Counted from the first letter of the stretch, positions 36,194-45,966 are shown. The stretch: DNA of 64,000 nt from Pseudomonadota bacterium (GCA_029558905.1 JAKQCX010000030.1:62001-126000); one strand, 5' to 3'. The notes: generated by a model not told the origin, from the sequence alone. A program made the numbers and translations.

Positions 36194-37006
36194 TCAGCGC
36201 GCGGTGGCCTGCATCCCCAGATCCGTTTCCAGGTCCTGGGCGTGGTAATGGAAGTGCACCGGCCCTTCCGGTTGCGCATGCAGGAACTGGTGCACGAAGG
36301 GATCGCGCGAGTGGATGATCTCCTGGCTGGGGCCTTCGGCCACGATCCTGCCGTCCGCCAGGAAATAGACGTAGTCCACCACCTTGAGGGATTCGGAGAC
36401 ATCGTAGGTGACCACGATGGACGAGGTGTCCAGGGCGTCGCTCAGACGGCGCAGCAGCCTGGCGATGACGTTCAGGGAGATCGGATCCAGTCCGGCGAAG
36501 GGTTCGTCGTACAGGAGCAGCATGGGGTCCAGGGCGGTGGCGCGGGCCAGGGCCACGCGCCGTTCCATGCCACCGGACAGCTCACCGGGCATGAGCTGGC
36601 GCGCCCCGCGCAGGCCCACGGCGTGGAGCTTCATCAGCACCAGATCGCGGATCATGGCCTCCGGCAGATCGGTATGCTCGCGCATGGGAAAGGCGACGTT
36701 CTCGAAGGTGGACAGGTCGCTGAACAGGCCGCTGACCTGGAACATCACCCCCATCTTGCGGCGCAGTCGGTAGAGGTCATCGTTGTCCAGGGCATGCACA
36801 TCCTCGCCATCCACCAGCACCCGGCCCCGTTCCGGCTGCAGCTGACCCATGATGAGCTTGAGCAGGGTGGATTTGCCGCAGCCGCTGGCGCCCAGCACCG
36901 CCACCTTGCTGCCCCGGGGGATGGACAGGCTGACGCCGTTCAGGATCTTGCGCTTCTCGTAGGAGAAGTGCAGATCGTGGATTTCGATGATGGGGGCGGC
37001 GGACAA
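36194..37006 (-). CDS. MlaF-type ABC transporter ATPase, orphan
   Basis: A 270-residue ABC ATPase of the Mkl/MlaF group, which drives phospholipid exchange between membranes. Walker A is GASGCGKST, the signature is LSGGMERRVALARA, and Walker B is LLLYDEPFAGLDP. The H-loop reads SIVVTYDVSESL, so the usual switch histidine is Tyr (codon TAC). No MlaE permease, MlaD or MlaC gene lies alongside, so the partners must be elsewhere. It converges with the carboxynorspermidine synthase gene. Confidence 0.8.
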   Translation of the reverse strand: MSAAPIIEIHDLHFSYEKRKILNGVSLSIPRGSKVAVLGASGCGKSTLLKLIMGQLQPERGRVLVDGEDVHALDNDDLYRLRRKMGVMFQVSGLFSDLSTFENVAFPMREHTDLPEAMIRDLVLMKLHAVGLRGARQLMPGELSGGMERRVALARATALDPMLLLYDEPFAGLDPISLNVIARLLRRLSDALDTSSIVVTYDVSESLKVVDYVYFLADGRIVAEGPSQEIIHSRDPFVHQFLHAQPEGPVHFHYHAQDLETDLGMQATAR

Positions 37007-37048
37007 CGCGGGCTCCAGGGCATGCAGGCAACAGGCGGATGGTACCGA

Positions 37049-38224
37049 TCAGGCCAGGGCCCGCGCTAGTCTTGCCAGGGCCTCGTCCAGTCGCGCACGC
37101 GGCAAGGCCACGTTCATGCGCATGAAGCCGCTGCCTTCGGTGCCGAACTGGGTGCCGGGCGTGAGACCCAGACCGGCGTCCACCAGGTGTCGATGCAAGG
37201 CGTCGTCGTCCAGATCCCGGGTCCGGCACCAGGCGCGGCAGTCCAGCCACAGCAGGAAGGTGGCCTCGGGCATGCGACAGGCCACCAGGGGCAGGTGCCG
37301 GTGGATGTGTCGGCAGGCGTGTTCCAGGTTGCCTTGCAGGTAGTCCAGCAGGGCCCCCAGCCAGGCCTCCCCCTCCCGGTAGGCGGTCTTGAGCGCCACC
37401 AGGCCGAGGAGATTGGCGCCTTCCAGGTGCAGGCGCCGCACGCCGGCATGGAAGCAGGCACGCAGTTCCCGGTTCGGGATGATGGCGTAGGCGGTATGCA
37501 GGCCGGCGGTGTTGAAAGTCTTGCCCGGGGAGTTGAGTGTGATGGTGCGTTGGGCCAGCTCCGGTGCAAGGCTGGCCAGGGGGACATGCCGGTGGCCGGG
37601 AAATACCAGGTCGGCATGGATTTCGTCGCTCACCAGCACCAGGTCATGGCGCAGGACGATCTCCCCCAGGGCTGTCAGTTCGTCCCGCCGCCACACCCGG
37701 CCACCCGGGTTGTGTGGATTGCACAGGTGCAACAGGCGGCAATGCGCGCCGAGATCGGCGGCCAGCCGCGCCAGGTCCATGCCGTGACGACAGTCGTTCC
37801 ATACCAGGGGGTTGCGCAGCACGCGCCGCTCGTTGCGCAGGGCGCTTTCGAAGAACGGATTGTAGACCGGGGGCTGCACCACGATGGCCTCGCCAGGCTG
37901 CGTGAACGACTGGACGCACAGATCCAGACCGGGCACCACTCCGGGCAGCAACACGATCCACTCCGGCTGCACGCGCCAGCCATGACGGCGCCACTGCCAA
38001 TCCAGGATGGCCTCGTACACCTCCGCGTCGGTATGGGTGTAACCGTAGATGGGATGGGCCACCCGTGCGGCCAATGCCCGGCGCACGCAGGCCGGGGCGG
38101 CCAGATCCATGTCCGCCACCCACAGGGGCAGCACGTCGCCGCGCCCGAACCGGGCCTGGCGCTGATCATACTTGACACTGTGGCTGCCCAGGCGGGAGAC
38201 GGGGGTGTCGAAGTCGTAGCTCAT
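37049..38224 (-). CDS. MalY/PatB-type PLP C-S lyase
   Basis: A 391-residue fold-type I aminotransferase-like enzyme: SYDFDTPVSRLGSHSVKYD opening, WVADMDLAAPACVRRAL, LHLCNPHNPGGRVW, LVSDEIHADLVF, and the PLP lysine in LNSPGKTFNTAGLH. This group cleaves carbon-sulfur bonds (cystathionine beta-lyase, PatB). The start overlaps the stop of the upstream ovothiol-type methyltransferase (ATGA). This suggests the lyase works on a related substrate such as a histidyl-cysteine sulfoxide (OvoB-like role); that is inference from coupling. Confidence 0.82.
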   Translation of the reverse strand: MSYDFDTPVSRLGSHSVKYDQRQARFGRGDVLPLWVADMDLAAPACVRRALAARVAHPIYGYTHTDAEVYEAILDWQWRRHGWRVQPEWIVLLPGVVPGLDLCVQSFTQPGEAIVVQPPVYNPFFESALRNERRVLRNPLVWNDCRHGMDLARLAADLGAHCRLLHLCNPHNPGGRVWRRDELTALGEIVLRHDLVLVSDEIHADLVFPGHRHVPLASLAPELAQRTITLNSPGKTFNTAGLHTAYAIIPNRELRACFHAGVRRLHLEGANLLGLVALKTAYREGEAWLGALLDYLQGNLEHACRHIHRHLPLVACRMPEATFLLWLDCRAWCRTRDLDDDALHRHLVDAGLGLTPGTQFGTEGSGFMRMNVALPRARLDEALARLARALA

Positions 38225-39003
38225 CGTTTTTCCCAGATGCTCATCTCCGCCAGGGTGTGCTGGTACTTGCGCGCCGTCTCGCGGATCACGAACGGGATCT
38301 GGCGGGGTTCCCCCAGGGAGAGGAAGTGGGCATCCAGCACCTCGTGCAGTCCCTGCAGGCCATGCACGGCGCGTCCCTGGCGCAGGAACCCCCCCAGCCA
38401 TTCCTCCTTGGGCGTGAATGCCGTCAGCCAGGTGTAGGGAGAGGTGAGGATGAGCAGACCGCCCTGCCGCAGGCGTGCGTGGATCTGTCCGAGGAGGCGA
38501 CGCGGGCAGCGCAGGCGATCGATGAGGTTGGCGGCGAGGATGAGGTCGTAGGCGTCGAGCCCGGGCGCTAGAGCGCAGGCATCGCCGTGCTGGAAGGCCA
38601 CGCGTGCGCGCGTCTGCGTCAGGCCCAGTTGCCGCAGGTGCACCGTGCGCCTGCTGCCGAGCTCGCCTTCACCGGGCACGACATGACTCACCCGAGCGCC
38701 CGCCTGCAGGGAGCGGGCCAGGCGGATGAAGCGCGCACAGGCATCCACGCCATCCACATGGTCGAACCCGCGCGCAAGTTCGAAGCTGGCACGGCCCACG
38801 GCACAGCCCAGATCCAGGGCGCGCCGTGCCGGTCTTCCGTCCATGGCCCGCAGGCACAGGTGGGCGCAGGTCGCGGGAAAGTTGCCCACGCCCAGGTATT
38901 CCGGTCCATAGTGGAACTCGCAATACTGGGCCAGCTGCGCGTCGGATTCATAGACTCCGCCGTGGATCACCCGCGGCGTGCCCGTCGATGTTTGTGAAGA
39001 CAT
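38221..39003 (-). CDS. Ovothiol-type 4-mercaptohistidine N1-methyltransferase
   Basis: A 260-residue SAM methyltransferase. The opening GGVYESDAQLAQYCEFHYG is the hallmark of the putative mercaptohistidine methyltransferase that is often fused to the C-terminus of OvoA. ALDLGCAVGRASFELARGFD is the SAM-binding motif, and the end reads PFVIRETARKYQHTLAEMSIW. Here it is stand-alone, with no OvoA sulfoxide-synthase domain in the window. It is translationally coupled to the downstream PLP lyase. The family name is well matched; its action in this organism is inferred. Confidence 0.82.
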   Translation of the reverse strand: MSSQTSTGTPRVIHGGVYESDAQLAQYCEFHYGPEYLGVGNFPATCAHLCLRAMDGRPARRALDLGCAVGRASFELARGFDHVDGVDACARFIRLARSLQAGARVSHVVPGEGELGSRRTVHLRQLGLTQTRARVAFQHGDACALAPGLDAYDLILAANLIDRLRCPRRLLGQIHARLRQGGLLILTSPYTWLTAFTPKEEWLGGFLRQGRAVHGLQGLHEVLDAHFLSLGEPRQIPFVIRETARKYQHTLAEMSIWEKR

Positions 39004-39096
39004 GGGGGGTGGATGCGGACAACGGGGTATCTATAGCACAGGACGCGGACGGCACGCCGCCGCCCGGCTGGCGACACCGCCGGCCGAGACGGGCGC

Positions 39097-40299
39097 TTAT
39101 TGGGTGCGCAGCCGCTCCGTCACCGCCTGCATGCGCTGGGCCATGGCACTCAGGCCGCGCGTGGCCTCGGCGGTGTGCTGGATGGCCCGGCTGTAGCCGC
39201 CGGCCATGTGGGTGATGGCATCGACGTGCTGACGGATGCGCTGGCTGGCGTCGGACTGCTGCTTGACCGACTGGCTGATGCGGCGCATGCCCTCACTGGC
39301 CTGTTGCGCGCTCTGATTGGCGTTCGCCAGTACCCCGGCCACCATTTCCACGAATTCCAGGCTGGTGTCCAGGGCCCCCTGGCCGGTCTCGATGCGCTGC
39401 ATGACCTCCGCCGACTGCTGCTCCAGGGTCCGGGTCACGCCGTCGATCTCGCTGGCGGAATGGGCGGACTTCTCGGCCAGCTTGCGCACTTCGTCCGCCA
39501 CCACCGCGAAGCCGCGGCCCTGCTCCCCGGCGCGCGCGGCCTCGATGGCCGCGTTCAGGGCCAGCAGGTTGGTCTGCTCGGCGATGTCACGGACCTGGCG
39601 GGTCATGTCGGTGATGCGGGTGCTGTTCTGTACGAAGGCCTGCACCGAGCTGGCAATGTCACGCATGGCGCCTTCCACCCGGTCGATCTCCCCGATCAGT
39701 TCGGCGATCCGCACGTTGCCCTCCTGGGCACTGGCCACGCTTTGGGCGGACAGGGCATGCACCGACTCGGCATTGTCTGCCACGCCGGCGATGCCCAGGC
39801 TGATTTCGGCGATGGAGGCCGCCGTGCTGGCCGCGGCCTCGCTTTGCATTCTGGAGCCTTCAGCCACCTGGCCGGCTGCGGTGGACAGTTCTTCCACCGC
39901 GTGGCCCACCTCCCGGGATGCACGCACCAGCTCGGACACGAGCTTGCCCAGGTCCAGACGCGTGCGTTCCGCGCTGTGTGCGATCTGACCGATCTCATCC
40001 TGGCCAGCGCCGTGGATGGTGGCGCTGAAATCACCCTGGGCCATGCGCTCCAGATCCCGCACCAGCCTCCGGGCTGGGCCCACGATCTGCCTCTGCACGG
40101 CGGTGACGAACCAGGCGAAGGCCACGACGATGGCCAGCGACATCAGACCCAGGCTGGGCAGCAGTCCCTCCAGTTCGTTCTTTCCCAGGGAGGGGAAGGA
40201 CCACATGAAGCCGGTGATGGCCGCGGCCACGACCAGGGCGGTACTGACGCCGGTGATGACCAGCAGCCGGTTGCGTATGCTGCGTGCTATCCAATCCAT
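39097..40299 (-). CDS. Methyl-accepting chemotaxis protein without a sensor domain
   Basis: A 400-residue receptor. Two membrane segments ([20 protein letters not shown] and [19 protein letters not shown]) are separated by only about a dozen residues, so there is no periplasmic ligand domain. A HAMP-like segment follows ([19 protein letters not shown]), then the signalling domain with the hairpin tip [20 protein letters not shown] and [19 protein letters not shown]. No C-terminal pentapeptide is present. It may sense membrane or energy state, or act through a partner. Confidence 0.88.
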   Translation of the reverse strand: MDWIARSIRNRLLVITGVSTALVVAAAITGFMWSFPSLGKNELEGLLPSLGLMSLAIVVAFAWFVTAVQRQIVGPARRLVRDLERMAQGDFSATIHGAGQDEIGQIAHSAERTRLDLGKLVSELVRASREVGHAVEELSTAAGQVAEGSRMQSEAAASTAASIAEISLGIAGVADNAESVHALSAQSVASAQEGNVRIAELIGEIDRVEGAMRDIASSVQAFVQNSTRITDMTRQVRDIAEQTNLLALNAAIEAARAGEQGRGFAVVADEVRKLAEKSAHSASEIDGVTRTLEQQSAEVMQRIETGQGALDTSLEFVEMVAGVLANANQSAQQASEGMRRISQSVKQQSDASQRIRQHVDAITHMAGGYSRAIQHTAEATRGLSAMAQRMQAVTERLRTQ

Positions 40300-40446
40300 T
40301 CCTGCACCTCCCGCGCGGGTGGAAGACCCTTCCCGTGGAAAGGCTGCAGGTGATTACGGAAGGCAGGAAAAAATCTTTACCTGCGGCATGTCAGGCGCGT
40401 CCGCCATGCGCCGGGCCAAGGTGCAGCAGGAGATGCCACGGGTGAT

Positions 40447-40908
40447 TCAGCCCGTGTTGCCCAGCAGCCCGGCCGGTACCAGCCAGTGACGCAGCATCCG
40501 GGCCAGGCCGTTGCGCGCGGGGCGATGACCCAGGGTCAGCAGGTCGTGGCGCCCACCCAGGTAGCCCGTGTCGTATTCGGCCACCACAAGATCAGGTTGC
40601 CAGTGCCGTATGCCATCGGCGAATCCGCGATGCGCCTGGCCATAACGCGCCAGCAGTTCCACCTCGCCGGCTCCCAGCGTGCCGCGCAGGAAGTCCAGAC
40701 GGCGCAGCGCGGCCTGTTCGAATTCCCGTGCCTCGGTCTGACGACCGGGCCCAGGATAACCGCCGTCCAGCGCGGGATCGGGCGGGATGAGATGCAGGAA
40801 CGCCAGGCGCGCGCCTTCCAGGCTGGCCAGACCGAGGGCGCGGCGCGCCACGCTGGTGCCCGCGTGCGTGAAATCCACCAGGGCGAGGATGCGGCGATAG
40901 TCATGCAT
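40447..40908 (-). CDS. Universal-stress-protein family protein
   Basis: A 153-residue UspA-like protein (YRRILALVDFTHAGTSVARRALGLA opening, then LAFLHLIPP, and DLVVAEYDTGYLGGRHDLL). The C-terminal nucleotide-binding GxxG...GS motif is poorly kept. The start lies 8 bases inside the 3' end of the upstream SulP gene, so they are coupled. USP proteins linked to SulP genes recur twice more in this window, suggesting a functional tie. Confidence 0.75.
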   Translation of the reverse strand: MHDYRRILALVDFTHAGTSVARRALGLASLEGARLAFLHLIPPDPALDGGYPGPGRQTEAREFEQAALRRLDFLRGTLGAGEVELLARYGQAHRGFADGIRHWQPDLVVAEYDTGYLGGRHDLLTLGHRPARNGLARMLRHWLVPAGLLGNTG

Positions 40909-42703
40909 GCGGGGGCTCCGTTTGCGTGTGTTTGGGTGTGCCTGCCGATGGGGCGCCACATTCAAGGAAGATGCGCGCCCTGCAGCCACGGCAGATTTCC
41001 GGATCCAGGCGGCCATGGAGTGCGCGCACGGCCTCGGTCTTGGAATCGAACAGGTTGCAGCCACCGATGGCCTTGAGGGCACCGCTTTCCGCCAACTGCT
41101 CCTGGACGATGTCCTTCACCCGCACCAGGGACAGGCTGCCCCCCCTGGTCTGACGCCGCCTGGCCTCTTCGGCAAGAAAGTCGGCGCCCTCCTTGTCGAT
41201 GAAATTGATGCCATGCGCGATGATGGCCAGGTGCCTCTGCGCGGGCATGGCCCGGTCCTGTGCGCCGATCTGGTCGCGCAGGTAGGACACCGCGCCGAAG
41301 TAGATGGAGCCGTCCACGCGCGCGAAGCGCAGCTGCGGACATTGGGGCGCATGCGTGGCGTCGGTGGCATCGGTGAACTTGCGCCGGGCGTCGTGGGGGT
41401 TGGGGACGCGCACGCGCACATTGGGTCTGGCTGTGCGCGCCAGGTAGACGGCCAGGGACATGAACACACCCAGAATGATGGCCTCTTCCAGGGTCAGGAA
41501 CAGGGTGCCGGCGAAGGTGGCCAGGAGGATGGAGCTCTCCACCCTGCTGGTCCGGAGGGTGTGGGCAATCTCCCTGAAGTCGATCAGACCCCAGGCCACC
41601 TGGAAGAGTATGCCGGCCATGGCGGCATTGGGCAGGTATCGGGCCCAGGGTGCCACAAGCAGCACCAGCAGTAGCAGGAACACTCCGGCGAGCATGGCGG
41701 CGATGGGGGTGCGGGCGCCTGCGGCATAGTTGACGCCGCTGCGGTTGAAGGAACCCGTGGCCACATAGCCGGAGAAGAAACTGCCGAACAGGTTGGACAT
41801 GCCCTGGCCCACGAACTCCTGGTTGCCGTCCACGTGCTGGCCGGAGCGGGCCGCCAGGGCCCGGGCGATGGACACCGCCTCGGTCAGGGCCAGCAGGGTC
41901 ACGGCCACTACGCCCGAGGCCACGGCGCGGATGCTGTCGCCATCCAGGCTGGGGGCGGACAGGGGTGGCAGGCTGGCGGGCAGGGCCCCCACGGTGGGCA
42001 GGGACGCGCCACTCCAGGCCGCCAGGGCCGATCCCCCCAGCATGGCCACGATCATGTAGGGCCATCTGGGCAGCCAATGTTTCACGCCCATGCCCAGCAG
42101 CAGGGTGGCCAGGGCCACACCGAAGATGGCGGGATCGATGGCGCCGGCGTGGCCGACGACCATGCCCCAGGTGTCGGTGAAGGAAGCCCCCCGGGGTATG
42201 GCCAGGCCGGTGAAGTGCCTTACCTGGTTGGTGGCGATGAGGATGGCGGCGCCGGCGGTGAAGCCGGTCACCACGGAATGGGAAATGAAGTTCACCAGGC
42301 TGCCCAGCCTGGCCAGGCCCATGGCGACCTGGATCACGCCCACGAGGAAGGTGAGGGTCAGGGCCAGGCTGACATATGCCGCCGTGCCCGGCTCGGCGTG
42401 CAGGGAGAGCACGGAGAACACGACGATGGAGGCGGCCGTGGTGGGACCGGACACCAGATGCCAGGAGGACCCGAACAGGGCGGCGACGACCGCCGGGATC
42501 ATGCCGGCGTAGAGACCGTATTCCGGCGGCATGCCGGCGATGGTGGCGAAGGCCACGCCCTGGGGCAGGGCTACCAGGGCGCCGGTGAGGCCGGCCAGGG
42601 TATCGGCCTTGGCGCTCGCCCGGTCCACCCGGGGCAGCCAGGTGAGGAAGGGGGCGAAGGGCCTGACCCAGGTGGGCAGGGTGTTCAGGGAGGGCAGGGA
42701 CAT
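40901..42703 (-). CDS. SulP-family anion transporter with STAS domain (600 aa)
   Basis: Ten or more membrane segments lie in the first 430 residues, with the SulP motifs GLTGALVALPQGVAFATIAGM and GLYAGMIPAVVAALFGSS in pieces, and QEFVGQGMSNLFGSFFSGY. A cytoplasmic STAS domain spans about residues 455-570. The tail carries a cysteine cluster CRGCRARIFLEC. SulP proteins transport sulfate, bicarbonate or other anions; autotroph members often take up bicarbonate. It lacks the insert seen in the two 707-residue paralogues. The coupled USP gene follows. Confidence 0.85.
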   Translation of the reverse strand: MSLPSLNTLPTWVRPFAPFLTWLPRVDRASAKADTLAGLTGALVALPQGVAFATIAGMPPEYGLYAGMIPAVVAALFGSSWHLVSGPTTAASIVVFSVLSLHAEPGTAAYVSLALTLTFLVGVIQVAMGLARLGSLVNFISHSVVTGFTAGAAILIATNQVRHFTGLAIPRGASFTDTWGMVVGHAGAIDPAIFGVALATLLLGMGVKHWLPRWPYMIVAMLGGSALAAWSGASLPTVGALPASLPPLSAPSLDGDSIRAVASGVVAVTLLALTEAVSIARALAARSGQHVDGNQEFVGQGMSNLFGSFFSGYVATGSFNRSGVNYAAGARTPIAAMLAGVFLLLLVLLVAPWARYLPNAAMAGILFQVAWGLIDFREIAHTLRTSRVESSILLATFAGTLFLTLEEAIILGVFMSLAVYLARTARPNVRVRVPNPHDARRKFTDATDATHAPQCPQLRFARVDGSIYFGAVSYLRDQIGAQDRAMPAQRHLAIIAHGINFIDKEGADFLAEEARRRQTRGGSLSLVRVKDIVQEQLAESGALKAIGGCNLFDSKTEAVRALHGRLDPEICRGCRARIFLECGAPSAGTPKHTQTEPPHA

Positions 42704-42789
42704 GCAGCGGGATCTGCGCGCGGGATGGATACCGGCGCATCCTGCGGCAAGGCCCGTTGCGGGCGCGTCATGATCACGTCAAGGAGACG

Positions 42790-44064
42790 TCAAGCCCCAG
42801 GACCGGTGGCGAAGTACAGCACTGCCTCGGTGCCCCGACCCTCTTCGCTGTCGAGCCGGACCCGCCAGCCATGGCGCTCGCAGATCTTTTGCACCAGGGC
42901 CAGGCCGATGCCCGTGCCCCGGCTATGACGTCCCTTGTAGAGGCGCTGGAAGACACGCTCCAGATCCGCCTTGGGAATGCCCGGACCGGTGTCGCGGATC
43001 GTGAGGCGGTCCATTCCCAGGCATACGCTGACCTGGCCGCGTTCCGTATAGCTAAAGCTGTTGCGCACCAGGTTGGCCAGGACGATGGCCAGCAGGCTGG
43101 GATCGGTGGCCGGTGCGGGGCGGGCGCGTATCTCCAGTCTCACCTCCACGGCCTTGCCGCGCAGCAGGTGCCGGTGTTTGTCCAGGGTGTCACGCAGCAG
43201 CTCGGCCACGTCAACGGGATCGCACCGCCCGTCTCCGCGTTCACGCGCCATCGCCAGCAGGGCGGCGATGAGGTCCGCCATGTCGGCGGCGGCGTGTTCG
43301 ATGCGCGCCAGGCGCTGCCGCTCCTTTTCCGGCCGGGTTTCGTCCGCCAGCAGGACCTCCGCCGCGCCCCGGATCACCGCCAGGGGGGTGCGCAGCTCGT
43401 GCGAGACATCGGCGGTAAAGGCACGTTCCCGTTCGATGAAGGCCGCCAGGCGGTGCAGGCTGCGCTCGAAGGCGCGCGCCAGCTCACCGACCTCGTCCGG
43501 CGCGAAGTCGGCGGCCAGTTCGGCATGGGGCGTGCCGGGGCCGATGTGGCGCAGGCGCCGGGCCAGCTCCTTCACCGGTTCGATGACCCGTTCCGCCAGC
43601 CAGAAGGCGATGCCGCCGGAGAGCAGCATCATGAGGGCCACGCAGGCCCCCAGAAAGGCGCTGAGCTGGGACTGGCGCTCCCGGAACAGGGTTTCGTTGT
43701 GCAACAGGTAGTAGCGCAGGCCCCGGTGGTCGGTCACCAGCAGGCGATAGGGCATACCGTCCAGTCGCAGGCTGTGGCGCCCCGCAGGCCTTTCCAGCAG
43801 TGCCCGGGGCGGTTCCGGGTCGTGCGCTGCCGCCGGTGCCACATAGCCCATCAGGGTGGCGGTGGCCGGAGGGGGGGAATGTGGGTTGCGCGCGCGACGG
43901 CTCTGGTAGTCCTGCATTTCGGCGTTCAGGGTCTCGTCGATGAGGCGCTGGCCCGCATCCCGCACGCCGATGTACAGACCCACGGCAATGATCAGCGAAA
44001 CGCCTCCGCCCATGGCCGCGAAGGCCAGGGCCGCGCGTGAGCGCAGGCTGTGTGAAAAGCGCAT
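42790..44064 (-). CDS. Two-component sensor histidine kinase (OmpR partner)
   Basis: A 424-residue kinase with two membrane segments (AAMGGGVSLIIAVGLYIGV and SAFLGACVALMMLLSGGIAF), a periplasmic sensor of about 100 residues, HAMP, a His-box FTADVSHELRTPLAVIRG, and ATPase motifs NLVRNSFSYTE, DTGPGIP and GTGIGLALVQKI. The architecture resembles QseC/PmrB-like kinases; the signal is unknown. It begins 9 bases after its response regulator gene and is followed by the sulP gene. Confidence 0.88.
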   Translation of the reverse strand: MRFSHSLRSRAALAFAAMGGGVSLIIAVGLYIGVRDAGQRLIDETLNAEMQDYQSRRARNPHSPPPATATLMGYVAPAAAHDPEPPRALLERPAGRHSLRLDGMPYRLLVTDHRGLRYYLLHNETLFRERQSQLSAFLGACVALMMLLSGGIAFWLAERVIEPVKELARRLRHIGPGTPHAELAADFAPDEVGELARAFERSLHRLAAFIERERAFTADVSHELRTPLAVIRGAAEVLLADETRPEKERQRLARIEHAAADMADLIAALLAMARERGDGRCDPVDVAELLRDTLDKHRHLLRGKAVEVRLEIRARPAPATDPSLLAIVLANLVRNSFSYTERGQVSVCLGMDRLTIRDTGPGIPKADLERVFQRLYKGRHSRGTGIGLALVQKICERHGWRVRLDSEEGRGTEAVLYFATGPGA

Positions 44065-44073
44065 GGATGTGTT

Positions 44074-44751
44074 TCAGGGCGTGGCCGCCAGGCGGTAGCC
44101 AATGCCCCGCAGGGTGTGGATCAGCGTGGTTTCGCCGGCCTCTTCCAGAGCGGCGCGCAACACGTGCATGTGCGCCCGCAGGGCATCGGAATCGGGGGGC
44201 TCGTCCCCCCAGACGGCCCGTTCCAGCTCGCTGCGTTTCACCACCCGGGGCGAGGCCCGCATCAGGGTCTCCAGCAGTTTCAGGGGGATGGGGGGCAGAT
44301 GCACGTGGCGTGCGCCACGCTGGGCACGCATCAGGGCCGGGTCGTATTCCAGATCGGCCACCCGCAACAGGGTGGCCGCGGCCTTGCCACCGGCACGGCG
44401 CTGGAGGGCCCTCAGGCGGGCCTCGATCTCCCGCAGGGCGAAGGGCTTCACCACATAGTCGTCGGCGCCGCATTCCAGGCCCGCCACCCGATCGTCCAGT
44501 GCGTCCCGGGCAGTGAGCATGAGCACTGGCGTGTCCCGGCGCGCCACCTCGCGCAGGCGCTGGCACACCCCGAAGCCATCCATACCCGGCAGCATCACGT
44601 CCAGAATGATGGCGTCATAGTCCTGGGTCACCGCCAGGTGCAGGCCCGTGATGCCGTCCCCGGCCGCGTCCACGTCGTGTCGCTTGGCCTCCAGAAAGTC
44701 GCAGAGGTTGGCGGCCAGGTCCGGGTTGTCCTCGATGATGAGGACGCGCAT
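44074..44751 (-). CDS. OmpR-family response regulator
   Basis: A 225-residue regulator. Receiver: MRVLIIEDNPDLAANL, phospho-Asp in AIILDVMLPGMDGFG, Lys in DYVVKPFALREIEAR. Winged-helix DNA-binding domain from about residue 130: LPPIPLKLLETLMRASPRVV, ELERAVWGDEPPDSDALRAH and IHTLRGIGYRLA. The start was chosen at the canonical receiver N-terminus; the frame extends 26 unlikely codons upstream. It pairs with the kinase immediately downstream. Targets could include the neighbouring sulP-usp genes. Confidence 0.9.
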   Translation of the reverse strand: MRVLIIEDNPDLAANLCDFLEAKRHDVDAAGDGITGLHLAVTQDYDAIILDVMLPGMDGFGVCQRLREVARRDTPVLMLTARDALDDRVAGLECGADDYVVKPFALREIEARLRALQRRAGGKAAATLLRVADLEYDPALMRAQRGARHVHLPPIPLKLLETLMRASPRVVKRSELERAVWGDEPPDSDALRAHMHVLRAALEEAGETTLIHTLRGIGYRLAATP

Positions 44752-44880
44752 CACATCAGGCCTCACCCACGCGCGGGCGCCCGCGCAGGTCAGCCGATGC
44801 CGCGTGCCGCCGAAGCGGCGCGCAGGCAAGCACCTCCGGCCGGGTGGATGTGGCGTGGCATTCCGTGCGCAACGGCCTGC

Positions 44881-45954
44881 TCAGGCGGAGCGGGTGGCGA
44901 CGGCGGCCTGGCGGTGCTCGGCCATGCCGCGGATGAGGGCGACGAGGATGGTGAGGCCCCCCACGGCCAGGGCCAGCACCAGGGTGGCATCGCCCGCCAG
45001 CTTCAGGTTGGCGATGCTGCCATCCGACAGGGGCGTGATCATGCCCAGCTTGGACAGATAGCCGGGCACGTAGAAGAAGCGGGAGAACAGCACGATGATC
45101 ATGATCAGCCCCATGACGAGCTTGACGATGGAATCACGCACATAGGTGGTGCCGATGGCGCCGATCTGGATGCCAAACAGGGAACCTGCCAGGATGATCA
45201 TGGCCAGGCGGATGTCCACCACGCCGTCCAGGGCGTAGAGGAGGGTACCGCCCACACCCATGACGAAGGCGACGACCAGTTCCGTGGCCGAGGCCATGAG
45301 GGCCGGGGCGCCCAGCACATAGATCATTGCGGGCACGCCGATGAAGCCGCCCACGGCGATGGTGGCGGCCAGCATGCCGGTGGCCAAGCCCAGAGGCACG
45401 ATGAACAGCACCGAGACCCGGGCCTTGAGACTGTCGAAGTACACCATGGTGCCGGGGATATGCACGGACTGGATCCAGCGCGCCAGCCGGGTGACCGGAT
45501 GTGCGGCCTCCCCGCCGCCTGCCCTTTCCCGCCGGAACATGTGCAGGGCATCCCGCAGCACGAAACCGCCCACCACCGCCAGAACGACGACGAACACCAC
45601 CGAGACATACAGGCTGGTACCGATGTCGCCATAGGTATCCTTGATGCCGGTCATGACGTGTTTGCCGGCGATCACCCCGAGCTCGGCGAAGACCCCCATG
45701 ATGATCCCCAGCTTCAGGTCCACCTGGCCGTACTTGTGGCGCTTCATGGCGCCCACCAGGGACTTGGGAAACTTGTGACACATGTTGGAGGCCACGGCGA
45801 CGATACCGGGTACGCCCAGGGTCATCATGGCCGGCGTGAGCACGAAGGCACCGCCCGAGCCGATGAAACCGGAGACCATGCCGCCCACGAAGCCCACCAC
45901 GAACAGGGCCAGGGCGGAATACAGGTTGATGTCGATGAACAGACCGCTATCCAC
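44881..45954 (-). CDS. TauE/SafE-family sulfite/sulfoacetate exporter
   Basis: A 357-residue membrane protein with about eight to nine segments, including the family repeats VGFVGGMVSGFIGSGGAFVL and GLATGMLAATIAVGGFIGVP. A cytoplasmic loop lies at about residues 135-165. TauE/SafE members export sulfite or organosulfonates or move sulfur anions. This long subtype is common near sulfur-oxidation genes. It is the last gene of a sigma-54 operon with a USP protein and a small membrane protein. The transported anion is inferred. Confidence 0.85.
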   Translation of the reverse strand: MDSGLFIDINLYSALALFVVGFVGGMVSGFIGSGGAFVLTPAMMTLGVPGIVAVASNMCHKFPKSLVGAMKRHKYGQVDLKLGIIMGVFAELGVIAGKHVMTGIKDTYGDIGTSLYVSVVFVVVLAVVGGFVLRDALHMFRRERAGGGEAAHPVTRLARWIQSVHIPGTMVYFDSLKARVSVLFIVPLGLATGMLAATIAVGGFIGVPAMIYVLGAPALMASATELVVAFVMGVGGTLLYALDGVVDIRLAMIILAGSLFGIQIGAIGTTYVRDSIVKLVMGLIMIIVLFSRFFYVPGYLSKLGMITPLSDGSIANLKLAGDATLVLALAVGGLTILVALIRGMAEHRQAAVATRSA

Positions 45955-45966
45955 TTGCGCTCTCCC

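Noticed and set aside
42752-42764. Hairpin GCCCG-TTG-CGGGC between a kinase gene and sulP as a terminator
   Set aside because: Five-base stem with no T-run on either strand; such short GC repeats are common here by chance.
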